Shown here piece by piece: positions 39,258 through 52,121 of a stretch of DNA of 64,000 nt. The notes under the pieces are model-generated. The model was not told the origin of the DNA, did not search any database, and saw only the letters and a list, made by a program, of their open reading frames with translations. Source of the DNA: Leptoclinus maculatus (lineage: Eukaryota; Chordata; Actinopteri; Perciformes; Stichaeidae); contig JAVDOI010000006.1 in assembly GCA_032191485.1 (NCBI GenBank), positions 13,511,850 to 13,575,849 of the forward strand, written 5' to 3'. A program made the position numbers and the translations under genes. How positions within the stretch are numbered: the stretch's first letter is position 1; each line of letters opens with the position of its first letter.

Positions 39258-42200
39258 GGGCAAAGCACAGTTACTGTTTTTCTGTTTAATATTTAAAAAA
39301 AATAAACTTTGATGGGTAAAGACGTCCAGGGCCGTAGCTGGATTCTAGAAACACTGAGTTCATGTCTACCCTAGTCCCTTTTTTCTTCTGAATATGATTA
39401 TTAATATATTATTTATTCTGGTATGTCATTATATTTTCTGTAAATTGTATTTCTCCGCATGAAGAATGTTTCTAGGGCAACAACTAACACCTGTTTTCAT
39501 TACTGATTAATCTATTGCTTTCTTGATTAATTATTTGATCTGCATAAAATGTCATAAAATGGGGAAAAATTATGAATCACAATTTCCTAGAACCCAAGGT
39601 CACGTCTTCGAGTTTCATCCGACCAAGACGTCATGTTTACTATTATGGAAGTCCACCAAAACTAGCAAATCTGAAAATGTGCGTGGATGAAAGCAGTGAC
39701 TTCTGTAATATTTGCTTTAAATAAATGAAATTATCGAAATAGTTGCTGACTATTTGATTTATCGACAAATAGTCATCATTTCTACTCCACATACTTCAAA
39801 GCCTTCTCAGCATTGCCTGGAATAACACTGTGGTGGGCAAAAAAGCTTACTCACAATTCTTTCTTGCCCAAAGAACTGTCAAAAAAGTATTTATATTGAG
39901 TCTGATAACAGTTGAATCAGTACAATAACAAACAAAATACCGAGGACATGACCTGAGTGTCCTCAAAAGTAGCTGCACCCAAATCTCTAACAATAATAAT
40001 AAATGTACAACATTGTAATTTAACTGCATCACCTGCATGGATCATATGGGATGGTCGTCTGGCGCTCAGCTGTTCTGACGTCGAGCACGCTGTCTGACGT
40101 CACCGTGGGAGTGTTCCACCATCGGGAGAAATGAACGGTCATCAACACAATCCTCTCAGCGCCCATGTAAGTTGAAGCCAGCAAAACACACATTTTGCGC
40201 ACCGTTCTATGAATGAAATGTGTTTCCATACGCTGTTATCCGATGTGCCCGAGGGCTCCGGTTGATTAGCCTTGTTTATCCAATTGTCGCCGCCCGCCTG
40301 GCGAGGTGCCCTGTTCGCCTGTAGCTAACCATGGCCGAAGCGATGTTTCCTAGCTAGGGAGAGTCTAGCCAAGCTGCTAACTGACAGGCTGAGTGGCCAA
40401 GGCGGCGAGTAAGCGCCTGTTTTGCCACCCAGGGTAGTCTGGAGGGGCGATGTTGCATGTAGTTACATGTGTGCGATTAGGAAAAGCAAATGAATGCGTG
40501 TGCTTTGTAAAGGTTTAACTTCGGAGACAACACCCAGGGCCGGATTCAATTGCATCACACCGGTCAGACTAGAACATGTAAAATTAAATTGAACTACTTT
40601 TAGCTGACTGAACCATTTTTGGCTTTGTCCTCAGTTAAACTCCGGCTTATGTTACCAATACAAAGAGGGAGGTCGAAGCTAATGCAGACCTACACTGTGA
40701 GAGATGTGGGATTTAAATACTCCACCGTGAAATACAAGACTCCAAGGTGTGATTAAGAAGCCCTGGTGGGAGTACGTGACAGATGGCTTACCCAATACCT
40801 CCAATCTAAATCAACCCGGCGTGTTTGGAGCCTTTCACACCTGTGAGGGCCCCTTTATGGACAGGAGTCTTCTGCATTTCTATAAAACGGAGTTACATAA
40901 TTCCATGTGTGGAGAAGAGCTGATAATGTCTCATTATGTCTTTGTTAATAATGTGACAGTTGGTACTTTCTTGCAAGATTACATTTTAGATACAAGAGTT
41001 TGATGGCCAAACAGATAAGAGGAGTTGTATATCATTAACCAGTAATGGCACCTGTGGTTATGACTGTACAACAACAGTTTTTTAAGATATTTGAACAGGT
41101 AAACCAGTCATCTACTGGATTGTCCTGAGAAGTGTGTGTATCACATTACATGATGGTCACCATCTGATATTCAAATCAGTCATTTTGGCGTTGGCCGGTG
41201 AAGTGTAATGTAAAAGTTTGTTTATTAACAGAGAAAGCGGTGAAGAGAGGTTCATTCTGTTGTAATCAGAAGCTAGCCTGTCCTCTGTTACCTAGTCTAA
41301 AAACATACATAATGTGTAAAAACATGCTCTGGCATTTATGTTATCCACCTTGTTATCCATCAATTTGAAAAAAAAAAGAAATGCATAAATTGCATAACTG
41401 CAAAAAACAAAACTGCATAAATAATTTAAAGGTTAGACATGGTAAGTTAAGACAGGTGTCATGCTAAATATGCAGTAAACCTAACCTAACTACATAACTA
41501 CATAACACAGTGACCTCGCCCCGCACAGCAGCACCGGTGTGCATTGTAAAGTAAAACGAACACCTCCCGGTGCACCACGTTAGCTTGTACAGCTAGCTAC
41601 CAGAGGGGCAGACAAGCCATCAAAACGGAGTCAGCGATTCATCCGGACTCCATCTACCACTACGGTTAGCACCACCCTTCAACAACACGATTAACTTCAT
41701 GGACGTGTTCAGCTATTATGTGATACATTTGAGTGTTTTTAAAGGCCAAGGCCTACGAAACGTTGGCTAGCGAGCTGCTAATTTCATCCTCTTCTTATCT
41801 TTAGCTAACGTTAAACCGTTGGGCTCAGTAACTTATTAACGTTAACTCAAAAACAACGCCCGGTGCTCGTGAACGAGATTTATTTTATCACAATATCTGC
41901 TTTTAAATTGGTGAACATCCGCGTGGCACGTTACTACTGTTACCCTCCATGTAATGACACCAATGCACCTGTAACCTAGGGAGTAATTTAATTAACTAAC
42001 CTGAGCTGCATGGTGATAGTACTCTCTCTAACCTTAGCGTGTTTAATGACAGCGTGTGTTTAACTTGGTGGACTAACTAAATAGTCTAAAGAAAGGGAAA
42101 CTTTGTTGTTCCTACTGATTGGGTGGCGATGATCTCATCGGAATGCACGAATGACCGTATATCCGCGTGTTTATTCAAGAGAGACAACGTCACGATTTAT

Positions 42201-45200
42201 TGCTGTTGAGTCATCGTTGAATCACTTTATCTCAGTTGTGTGGTTCATTTCCTGCACATAATCCCATGGGGCTATTCGGCACCATTAATTAACATCACAC
42301 AGTTAATTAAGATAAAACGCCTCGGAGGCCTGTGCTGTACAAAGCTGAATATGAGTTTTTCTTTTGCTATTTTAAACCACAGACTTGTATGAGCTTCTTG
42401 TAAAAATGGCTGAACTAGTTTGTTGAGTAATCACTTCTATTCTACTCCATTCAAATGATATTACCTTCAAATGTCTGTTTCATAATAACATATGATAATA
42501 ATAAGGATGCAAATAATAACAATAGTAATATCTAGGTTTTATCCTCCAAAATGTTCTACTATGTACACCAGCTAATGCTGCTGAAATCTGCTGACATGCT
42601 GGTTATATTTCCTCACAATATCAAGGTGGCTGGAGGTTTTTGAGCCAGTTGCTTTCCACCGACTGCAAAACCTCTCCTCTGATCTAGGAGCTGGTTGGTT
42701 TAGATGTTGCATATTTTATATGAACTTTTCATTTTTTGTTTACTTGTCAGATTTTGCACTATGAAAGGTTTGTTATCTTAACAGAATAATTGTTGTGTGG
42801 TGACAATTATCAGTCAGGGAGGCTAATATTACGATAGTTCTCAGACTGTATATAATCTAGTTCTGGTCTACAATTAGTATCCCATTAGTATCATGAAGCT
42901 AGAAAAATCATTGGTAACAAGTGGGATGTGAGGATTCTTTAAATAACATCTGATGTGTAGACCCGATGGTATAAATATCTGACAGTTCAATCCAAACTTG
43001 TCAGTTTTTTCTATTTTTCCCAGTGTATTTTGCCGATTCATGTTTTAAATTTAATTAGTTTGAGGGGAACAAATAACTGAGTAATACTGAGGTGAAACCA
43101 TATTCGTGGTGATCACAGATAGCTTATATAGCATGTCAATAGGCTACTCCGTCATGCAGAAGAACGTCATTAATACAGCATTTATTGGAGACTTCGGTAC
43201 AAGATGAATAGATTGGTCCAATACCATTTTTATAAATCGGGATGTCACCTGTGTGTCTGAAGTTGTCCGTTTCAAAATGTCACAGTTCCCTTCATAGCAA
43301 ACCGTTTCTCACCCTGTCTTGCCTGTTTTTTTGTTTGTCTTTGCAGCATGTGATTTTTCTAAATGTCCATGGAAACAGCTGACTAAAGTTTGACAGCTAT
43401 CCCACCAGTTTTCCATTTGTAAGAATTACTCAGAGGAAGCAGTGCTGGAAATTCGCTTGGATTAAACCATTTCCTGTGTCAATAGATCCACAAATCATCT
43501 GCTGATGACCACATCTGAAGGTATGTGTATCTGTAGTGTGTCTCTATTGTATTTAAAGCTAATTGTTTTTTGTTTTGATAGATCTTCGCTGAACAATAGT
43601 ATTATGACCATGTATATAAATATATATGTGTAATAATAATTGTAGTTCTACCTGCTGCAAGAAGACACTATTACAGTTTACAAGGTCCTCTGACTAAATG
43701 TGACGATAGAAAGTGATGAGAAGAATAGAAAGACAATGCGCCCATTTTCAGTATTACATCTTAACATGAATACATTGTTGTGTTTTGGGAACACAGTCTG
43801 AAACTAATGAATGCTAATCTTCAGTAATATGTGCAATTGTCTGAATATTGTAATAAAGCATGTGAGCCTATGCCGATGTAGCAATAACCCAAGAGGACAC
43901 CCTGCTTCCGGACACAAAAAATGTAATCTGTCATTTTGTAGGAATGTTTATTCAACACGAGGAAAAGCTTAAATGCTGCCAGGCATGCACAGCACTCTGT
44001 AGATGGTGTGACCTTGGAGCACAGCCTGTACAGAGAGTGATAGGCCAATGTTGGTTGACCCACTTTGAAAAGAAAACTTTGCCCTTAGCGCCAGAGGAGT
44101 CGGACGTCATGGTGTTTTCACTGTCGATGAGGGATAAAGTTCCATGTCTGTCTGTTCCTCTGTCTTGTACGTTCCAGAGTTACTGAATGGCCGTGTCTCT
44201 GTCTATAATCGGTGATTCCAGGATCAGGAAATGAGTGACTGTTTTAGAAGCTGTGTTAAATCCGTTGTCTATATAAGTGCATAGTCTATATATGATAATT
44301 GTTAGCCTTAACATTACGACATGTATCTCCAAGAGCAGGTACAATGTGCACTTAACCCTGCATATACACACACACATACCTGAGTGTAGACATCTCTGGT
44401 TTAAGACATAATGTCTTACATAACTTCATTATGGTTCACTTATGTTTGAGGGATTGTAGTTTAGAGTTACCAGTTGTGTGTTTCTACTTGAAGTATCGCC
44501 CTTATAGAGGGAGGGATGTTTCATGTGAATCTGTTGATGGATTCACATTGTTTTGAGCAATGAGTGAGATGAGGGACGACAGGAAGTGAAAAGTAATACA
44601 GTTTTATATAAAACCATGTATTCAACATGTTGATCGGCAAGACTTGGTTACTCTTGTCATTGTTGTACTATACACTACCACCTACTCGTTAACAAAGTGC
44701 TTTCGTATCCAACACGGCAGAGCTAACAGCAGGCCCAGCAGTAATGAGTCACTGCGTTCCACTAATGGAGCCTTTCAGAGGGTTTTTGGTGCTAGATTGT
44801 GCTGCTGGCTTGTTAAGTGATACTTAGTGCTGACTCGTGGAATCATTTTTCCATTTGTCTGCAAAATAATCCGTGTACTATAGTCGGACCCATCCCTTTA
44901 GGCTTTGGGATATTTGCTTTTTAGAGAAACATGCTTTTTCTCACCATGTCCTGTAAAACAGCCTGGTGCTGGAAGACTAAAGGAAGGTACTTCTCAAACT
45001 TACTTTTGTTATTGTAGAAATGAATTGTATTCTGGTCTTTACGAAAAACCCAGGTGTTGTAACTGTTAGTAATGGGTACTAGTCAGGTTTTATTTAACGA
45101 TGTATGTTTCTGGCTTTAGAAATGAACATTAAAGTAAAAATATTGAATGATTAGCTTCTAAGATCATCATCATCATCATCATCATAAAAGCAAATCTTTA

Positions 45201-46802
45201 AATTTGAATGCAGAACAATTCATAGTAGCCAAAAACAAAACGGTGCCTGCCATCTGTTTGATGTTCTAAGCCGTGAACTGGATGGTATCAAATCAGTACA
45301 GGTATTATGAATAAAGCCATGTCCATTAGGCCATGTGAGAAATAAATGAGCAAATATGTAAAAATAGATATTTGTATTTAAGGATACACATTAGTTGACT
45401 GAGCTTGTACGCCCCCCCCCCCCCACCCAACCCCCTCTCCAGATGAGCGATGATACAGATGAGATGTGCAGTGACCGCTCCTTTGAGCAACATTGCGTCC
45501 ATGCCTTGTGTCGATGGTCGTTTCTATGTACAGCCATTAGTATTTCTTGAACAGTGTCTCGAGCTGCTGTCATGTTAAGGTTGTCTTCTCAGGTATTCTG
45601 TAATGTACATATACTGTAGTTGCCATCATGCATCGACTTACTGCTGGCCGTTGGTCGTTGACAATTTCATACGATCAGCATGTTGGAGGCATTTAAGTCT
45701 CTCATCTGCTGTAGCATCCCTTTACATCCATTATTACCAGCTTTGTTTCTAGGTCTGTGTATTTCTTTGTTATGCTACAGTATGCTTCTTTTTTTAACCG
45801 TATCCTTTTCTGTGTTTTTGTTTCTATTTCTGTTCATTTAGCCAATCCCGAGTTGTGAGTCAGTAGAGGAGAAGCTGGGCGGATGGTAAGCTTTCTGTCA
45901 CTCTCTATCTCGCCTCCTCACTTGCTTTCTGTCTCACTGTCTCATTACATGTTGGTAAACCAAAATGCTTTTATATAATCTGTCCTGAGGGCCAAAGTCT
46001 TGGAATGGTCCTTTACATTACAGGATTTAAGCCTTGTTATACAATGAGAGGCAAAGAGGAGACCGCCGTGGATCGTTGAACACCGTAATCAGTTGAGAAT
46101 TGGATAATAATCCCCGTCCGTTTAGAATTTCATTTACATTTTTCACACTGTAGTCTCTTTGTTAGCGTCATCAAAGCACTCTCAATTATGTTGATTATTA
46201 ATTTCCATTATGAATACTTTCTGAAATGTCATTATTCAACTACAGTCAGGTTTGAATACCCAGAAATAAACAATAGAAAGTGAGTTCAGGAACATCCTAA
46301 AGGCATTGACCTTCAACATGTGCAATATACCAAACGTTGACATTTCAGAAACTGTTCTCAAAGTTTGTTTATTTTGTAGACTTTGTGTTTTTGCATTACT
46401 GGGTTGGCACTGTCAGACATGCCACATGCTGTTGGGCTCAAATGGATACCGACTGTTTTCATTCAGCAGAGAGAAAATATACTTTTTCGATCATGAATAT
46501 TTTGCAAAACGTGGTCATGTCTGTGTCAACCCAGTTTATGTTGCTGGATGTTTTATATTCTGCTTCTTATTATGTTCATCACTCACTTCTGCATGTCATA
46601 ATCCATTTTATTTTCCTTTTGTGGTAGACAAGCATGACATTGAGCCAAGCCACAGATTCATGTCCACTCAAAAGGCCCAACTGAGCGCCATCCCCTCTGC
46701 TTCCCGGCTCTCAACAAGTCGCTCAGAGGGGGGGTGTCGACGGGACGTAGCTAGTCCCCTGCACCCCCAAGTAGAACCTCACTGTGAAACTGGAGGTCTC
46801 TG
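39258..46802. other. Gene-free stretch and presumed 5' UTR region of tmcc1
   Basis: No protein-coding exon is recognised. It contains a short repeat (39475-39775) and a C13 run at 45412-45424. Three possible non-coding tmcc1 exons have fitting splice sites: 43347-43520, 45842-45885 and 46628-46802. The open frames at 40749-41003 and 46306-46803 show no protein features; the latter overlaps the last proposed 5' UTR exon and stops just before the tmcc1 ATG. Confidence 0.4.
39475..39775 (+). repeat. Short 'GATTAATCG' fish repeat, copy 4
   Basis: It starts GGGCAACAACTAACACCTGT, has ATTACTGATTAATC and CATAAAATGTCATAAAATGG internally, and ends with GAAATAGTTGCTGACTATTT. The words and their order match the common fish family also seen at 15508, 18018 and 20441. 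Confidence 0.65.
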
Positions 46803-49800
46803 ATGGATCAGGGTTGTAGTGAGCAGAGTCCAGAGGAGCCGGACGCGGGAGGCCGGGCGGAGCTGGAGGTCGGCAGGAGGGCGTCGGAGTCAGAGCATGG
46901 CTTGTCCAAAATCACCCATAATGCCCTGGAGAACATGGGAGCGTTGGGCCATGGCCTGAAGCAGTTCTTCCAGCCACAGCGCCGACGCTCCTCCGTTTCC
47001 CCACATGACTCTGTCTCGTCCTGCACAGGCGCCCCTCCCTCCGAACCCACTGATGTAGGGTCAGACGTAGGGGACGCTCCGGCCTCCTCGGCCCTCCCTT
47101 TGGATTCTGACAACCCTGCTGCTTCCGCCCCTCCCGCAGCTCTGAGCCGTGTTCTGCAGCAGATCCGAGGCGCTCCACCAATGAAGCGAGGCACCAGCCT
47201 GCAGAGCCGCCGCAGCAAGGTGGGGGGCACCGGGGAGCCTCCCCAGAAAGGTAGCCCGCAGATCCACCGGCGCAGCACCCATGAAGCCCTGCTGCAGGCT
47301 GGACGCCCACGTTCGTCCTCGACCACAGATACGCCCAGCAGCCCAGCTCTAGCTGACGTTCTGCTGACGTCTGGTTACCACTCAACTGAGGAGCCTGACA
47401 AGGTGAGTGTCTCAGTTCTGCTCCGTGGTCCAGGTGAGAAATAAACCACGTACATGCAACAGTACATTCTTTACAGAGAAGGAAGACATTCCAGTGTTTA
47501 TGATATAGGTTACATAGGCAATTGCCTAGAGTGCCAGTGTGTGGGTGCGCATGGAGAAAAGAGAAAATAAAAATCGATTGTCTCTCCTTGTGTGAGTCAT
47601 AATTCACTCAAATCTGAACACAGAGACATGAAACTCACTCCTGGAATCAGCGTGACTTACACTTTACAGGGAGGGAGATCTCCAATGTCCGTCACAGAGA
47701 AACGCTCATAAATTCTCTTAGAAATAATAGAAAACGAGCTGCTTCATGTAACTTCAGAACTTCTCTCGTATTCATCATGTTTAGCTGTTTTCTTCAGTAT
47801 AAAAAGTAATCCAGTAATTGTTTGAGCACTGAGGACTCAGGAACTGCTAATGGATAATGCAGTATCACTTTCCAAAATGCTAATTTGCCAAGTTGTAAAC
47901 AAATAATAGGCAAAAAAAATAAATGTTGCCAACAGTTAATGCAAGATTCAACATATTTCCTGGCATCCCCAAAGCATGATGGGAGCATATACAAATATTT
48001 ATATATATATATATATATATTTTCAATATCTGTCCTTGTACATGCACAGTACAACTCACATACCGAAACATGGCCTTATTTTACTGAACTTAATCCTAAA
48101 ATTGTTGTATTCATAGAAAAATTTGCTTCAGGACATAAAACATTCAAATGTAAATCGTAATACAAAGAGACACTGTGCATTCATGCATTCATGCAATGCA
48201 TTGTTTGCAACCTAGCTGTACAAATAGAAGATAAAACCGAATCATGCACTAATATCTGTGCAAGAATATCAAAACTAAGTGAATTGTGCAAACGTGTTAA
48301 AGGCTGTTAATGGTTCAGATGAACCGGTGAATGGGGAGATGAGCTGTCAGCGGTGGAAGGTCAGCGCTTGCCTTTGAGTGGTTGGTGACTATGTGCTTTA
48401 AGCCTTTCTAAATTTAGACTCTTGCTGTCTCTTGAGTGTACTTAAGGTCAGAGAAGGCTTGCAGGAATAAACAAAGTCAAACTTGTGGGATGTTTTCTTT
48501 TTTACATTGAATGTTGATCGAAATCTGGAAACAACACCTTCAGCGTTCTAACCGCTGACACTGTAAAAGGGTGTAAAAAAGAAGATGATAAAGTCTTCAC
48601 ACACTATAGGCCATTGAAGTAGGGGACTAGATGCCAGCAGTGTGACAGGAGAATCTCTGGAATGACAAATCGGGAGAACGTAGACGTCATAAAACGAGGG
48701 GTAATGCCACACTGTTCTGGCAACTCACTGGAAGCTGGAATTAAGTTTATCAACAGATGTCATAAGCAAGATGGAATAACTTCACCCCCCTGTGTTACCA
48801 TTTATCTTAGGAAACGTATGACCTGTTCTTTGTAATCGATAATCATCAACTGAGATTGATTCATCCTCCGTGGAAACGAGTTGTCTTTTTGTTGCCATCA
48901 TGCTCGGCAGCTCTTTCAACAAGGGCAGATTCAAAATGAATTCTCCAAGAACCGTTTTCTACTTCATATTTTTTTGTATTAGTGCTAGATACATTATAGT
49001 TTAAGTATAAAATGCATGGAATCAAATGGGTAGTTTATTGGTAAATGCTGGTGTGTAAACTAACGCCTCTGTTAAGTTATTCATTGGCAGCTCTTTCTAA
49101 TCGCCTCCGTCAATGTGAATTTTAAATACATCTTCCTGTACTGTACATTCTCAGATAAACACAACGCTTTATTCTATCTTTATGGTTTACACTTAAACTG
49201 GAAATACTTCATAGTAGTTCTTCAGGGTACAAGGAGCTCAACAGCTGGTCCGTTTCCAATAGAGGCTCTTATGATGGGACCAGTTCAGTTTGTGTTAATC
49301 ACCAAGATTTATATTTACCTCTCCTCCTGTTGCCTCAGTGTGAGCCTCAAGGCTCTGATGACTGTTTATGGCTTCACATCATTTGCTCTGGGCTTTTTAA
49401 CTAAATTACCCCTCATATCAACCCTCTGTTAGCTTGTCTTATTTTTGAGCTCTTGTTGCCCACAGTAGTCACTGCATCTCTCCACCTGTGACTCCTTGAA
49501 GTGGCGTTGTGAAGTGATCTTTTGTTCTACTAGTGCCATCTGCTGTTGTGAAATGTGAATGCGTAGTGACAAGTGTATGTAGGCTTTCAAATGTTAGTAA
49601 AAAACACTGCCTTATATTAATGCCAATGCAGCACTGTGTTTTAAACCGATTTTAATCAGTGTTCACGTTAGATACTGTAACAGTTCTCATTAGACACAAC
49701 TTTAAACACTAGAGCACTAGACCGTGTCATAAACACCAATTTCTTCATAATTTCACCTTCTCTTCTGTTCACAGCTGGACCGCTATGATGGATCAGGCCC

Positions 49801-52121
49801 TGCTGTGTCACCCAATGCTCTCCCCTACGGTGCAGATGGGTATGATGTCGTTGACAGTACCCCGGACCCCCAGCGAACTAAGCAGGCCATTGCCCAACTA
49901 CAACAGAAGATCCTCAAACTCACAGAACAAATCAAAATTGAACAAACTGCGCGCGATGACAACGTGGCTGAATACCTGAAACTCGCCAATAATGCGGACA
50001 AACAGCAGAGCGCTCGCATCAAACAGGTGTTTGAGAAGAAGAACCAAAAGTCAGCTCAGACTATCCAGCAACTGCAGAGGAAACTGGAGCACTACCACCG
50101 GAAGCTTCGAGAGGTGGAGCACAACGGCATCCCTCGCCAGCCCAAAGATGTTTTCCGAGACATGCACCAGGGGCTGAAAGATGTTGGAGCCAAGGTGTGT
50201 GCTTACCCGGGGGCCTTCATTGTTTTTTTTTGTTGCCAAAACCCACTCTCAGGAATATTTAGGAGGTTTTATTGACAAAAACACTACATTACTAATAACC
50301 TTTTTTCCAATAAAGTATACCGTATTTCATCTAAATTTGTTGATTGAGTAAAAGTAAAGGGGTCAAGAGAGCAGACAACTTGTTATAAAATGAATAATGG
50401 CTGCTTTCCATTTAGGTGTGCCAGTATGGCGCATGCTTTACTGGCACATGTAAGTGGAACAGTTTATAGTAGTCTTGAATAAGGTGGCTTCTCTCACTTG
50501 AAAGCAGAAATCTGAATTAGTTCCTCAGTTGTTCCAGTTAAACGGTCAGTTTGCCCGGATACAACAAAAACGTGTCTACTTGCTGATAATGGTCGATAGT
50601 CGTGAAGAGAGTTTTGTCCATGCAGAAAACAAACAGGGATGCCTCAGAATGTATGACAAGATCAACATGTGGAGTTATGTTGTGCCTTAAACTACACAAA
50701 CACAAAAGTAATGGGTGGAAAATGTTCATTATTGCAAGAAGTAAACCTCCTGGTTAGCCCAAAGTGCAGAATTAGTCTTTAGCTCCAGTGATCTGGTCAG
50801 AGCCCTGGATTCTATAAAGGCTGCAGGATTTTATGTTGTTAAAAGGCAAGACAGCTCACGCTGTTCCTTTGTGTTTAAGGCTATTTAATGACAACTGCTA
50901 AAGCTGTCAGGCTCTGTGATCAATACTTTAGTGATCAGTTTGACCGCGGTCAAACTAGTTTTCATATTGTTAACTCGACGCAGCCTGACCACTTACCTGA
51001 AATCACTCATTACAGGTGACGGGGGGCCTCTCCAGTTTCTCTCATGCCACTCATTCTGCAGCTGGAGCTGTGGTGTCCAAGCCGAGAGAAATCGCCTCCC
51101 TCATCCGCAACAAGTTTGGCAGTGCTGATAACATTGCAGCTTTGAAAGATTCCTTGGATGAAACCCAGGGAGACGAGGGTGTTGGCACTGGAGGGACGAG
51201 GACCCTTGGGACCGGACAGTTGCAGTCCAGCCCAAAGTATGGCAGTGACGATGACTGTTCGAGCGCTACTTCCGGCTCTGCAGGAGTCAACAGCACGACT
51301 GGAGCCCCCGGGGGCCCCCCGAGCTCCAAGGGCAACACCCTCGATCATGGCCAGGCCTCAGGCTTTGATGCCATACTCCATGAGATCCAAGAGCTCCGGG
51401 AAAACCAAGGTCGACTGGAGGAGTCCTTTGAAAACCTAAAGGCCCACTATCAGCGCGACTACACGATGATCATGGAGACCTTGCAAGAAGAACGATACAG
51501 GTGTCATATCATATCCTATACACTAATAGCTCCGTACAGGTAGAAGGAAAGTGTCCCGTTTGTGATGTGCTGCTGTTGTCACTGTTTTGCAGGTGTGAAC
51601 GTTTAGAAGAACAACTCAATGACTTGACAGAACTGCACCAAAATGAGATTCTGAACTTGAAGCAGGAACTAGCCAGCATGGAGGAGAAGATCGCTTACCA
51701 GTCTTATGAGAGAGCGAGGGACATTCAGGTGAGCTTGACTAAAATGAACACGTTTCTACTTTGTCATCGGAGCTATTTCCCTGACAGTGTTGTCTCTGAC
51801 CTGCAGGAGGCGCTGGAGGCGTGTCAGACGCGTATCTCCAAGATGGAGCTGCAGCAGCAGCAGCAGCAGGTGGTGCAGCTCGAGGGTTTGGAGAACGCCA
51901 CAGCACGGACTCTCCTGGGAAAACTAATCAATGTGCTGCTGGCTGTCATGGCCGTCCTTTTGGTGTTTGTGTCCACAGTGGCTAACTGTGTTGTCCCATT
52001 AATGAAAACACGCAGCCGCACGCTTTCTACGCTGCTCCTTGTAATCCTCCTCGCCTTCCTCTGGAGGCACTGGGATGCCATTTCAGAGTATCTGCATCAC
52101 TTTCTTCTGCACCCCAGATGA
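46803..52121 (+). CDS. tmcc1: Transmembrane and coiled-coil domain protein 1
   Basis: Coding exons are 46803-47402, 49775-50194, 51016-51500, 51593-51728 and 51807-52121, closing to 651 aa (human TMCC1 653). TMCC1 is a rough-ER membrane protein that sits at ER-endosome contact sites and promotes endosome fission; it binds ribosomal proteins and homodimerises. Seen are LSKITHNALEN near the N-terminus, RRRSSVSPHDS, MKRGTSLQSRR and RPRSSSTTDTPSS (Ser-rich, likely phosphorylated), then coiled coil 1 (DPQRTKQAIAQLQQKILKL through VFEKKNQKSAQTIQQLQ), SKPREIASLIRNKFGSADNI, coiled coil 2 (ERLEEQLNDLTELHQNEIL), a glutamine run, and two C-terminal membrane helices (VLLAVMAVLLVFVSTVANCV and TLLLVILLAFLW). 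Compared with human TMCC1, about 11 residues are absent between KVTG and GLSSFS. AATAAA lies at 53173-53178. Confidence 0.96.
48000..48020. repeat. (AT)n run in tmcc1 intron
   Basis: A ten-unit AT dinucleotide tract. The small frames reading YIYIYI across it are artefacts. Confidence 0.95.

Noticed and set aside
40749..41003. An 84-codon frame upstream of tmcc1
   Set aside because: No recognised motif, no convincing acceptor and donor pair, and no neighbour that would need it; chance length for this base composition.
46306..46803. A 165-codon frame ending just before the tmcc1 ATG
   Set aside because: Its last third overlaps a probable 5' UTR exon and its first part is intron-like. TMCC1 homology begins only at the ATG at 46803.
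46808..47607. Long reverse-strand frames over tmcc1 exon 1
   Set aside because: GC-rich coding DNA leaves antisense frames open; the forward strand matches TMCC1 along its whole length.
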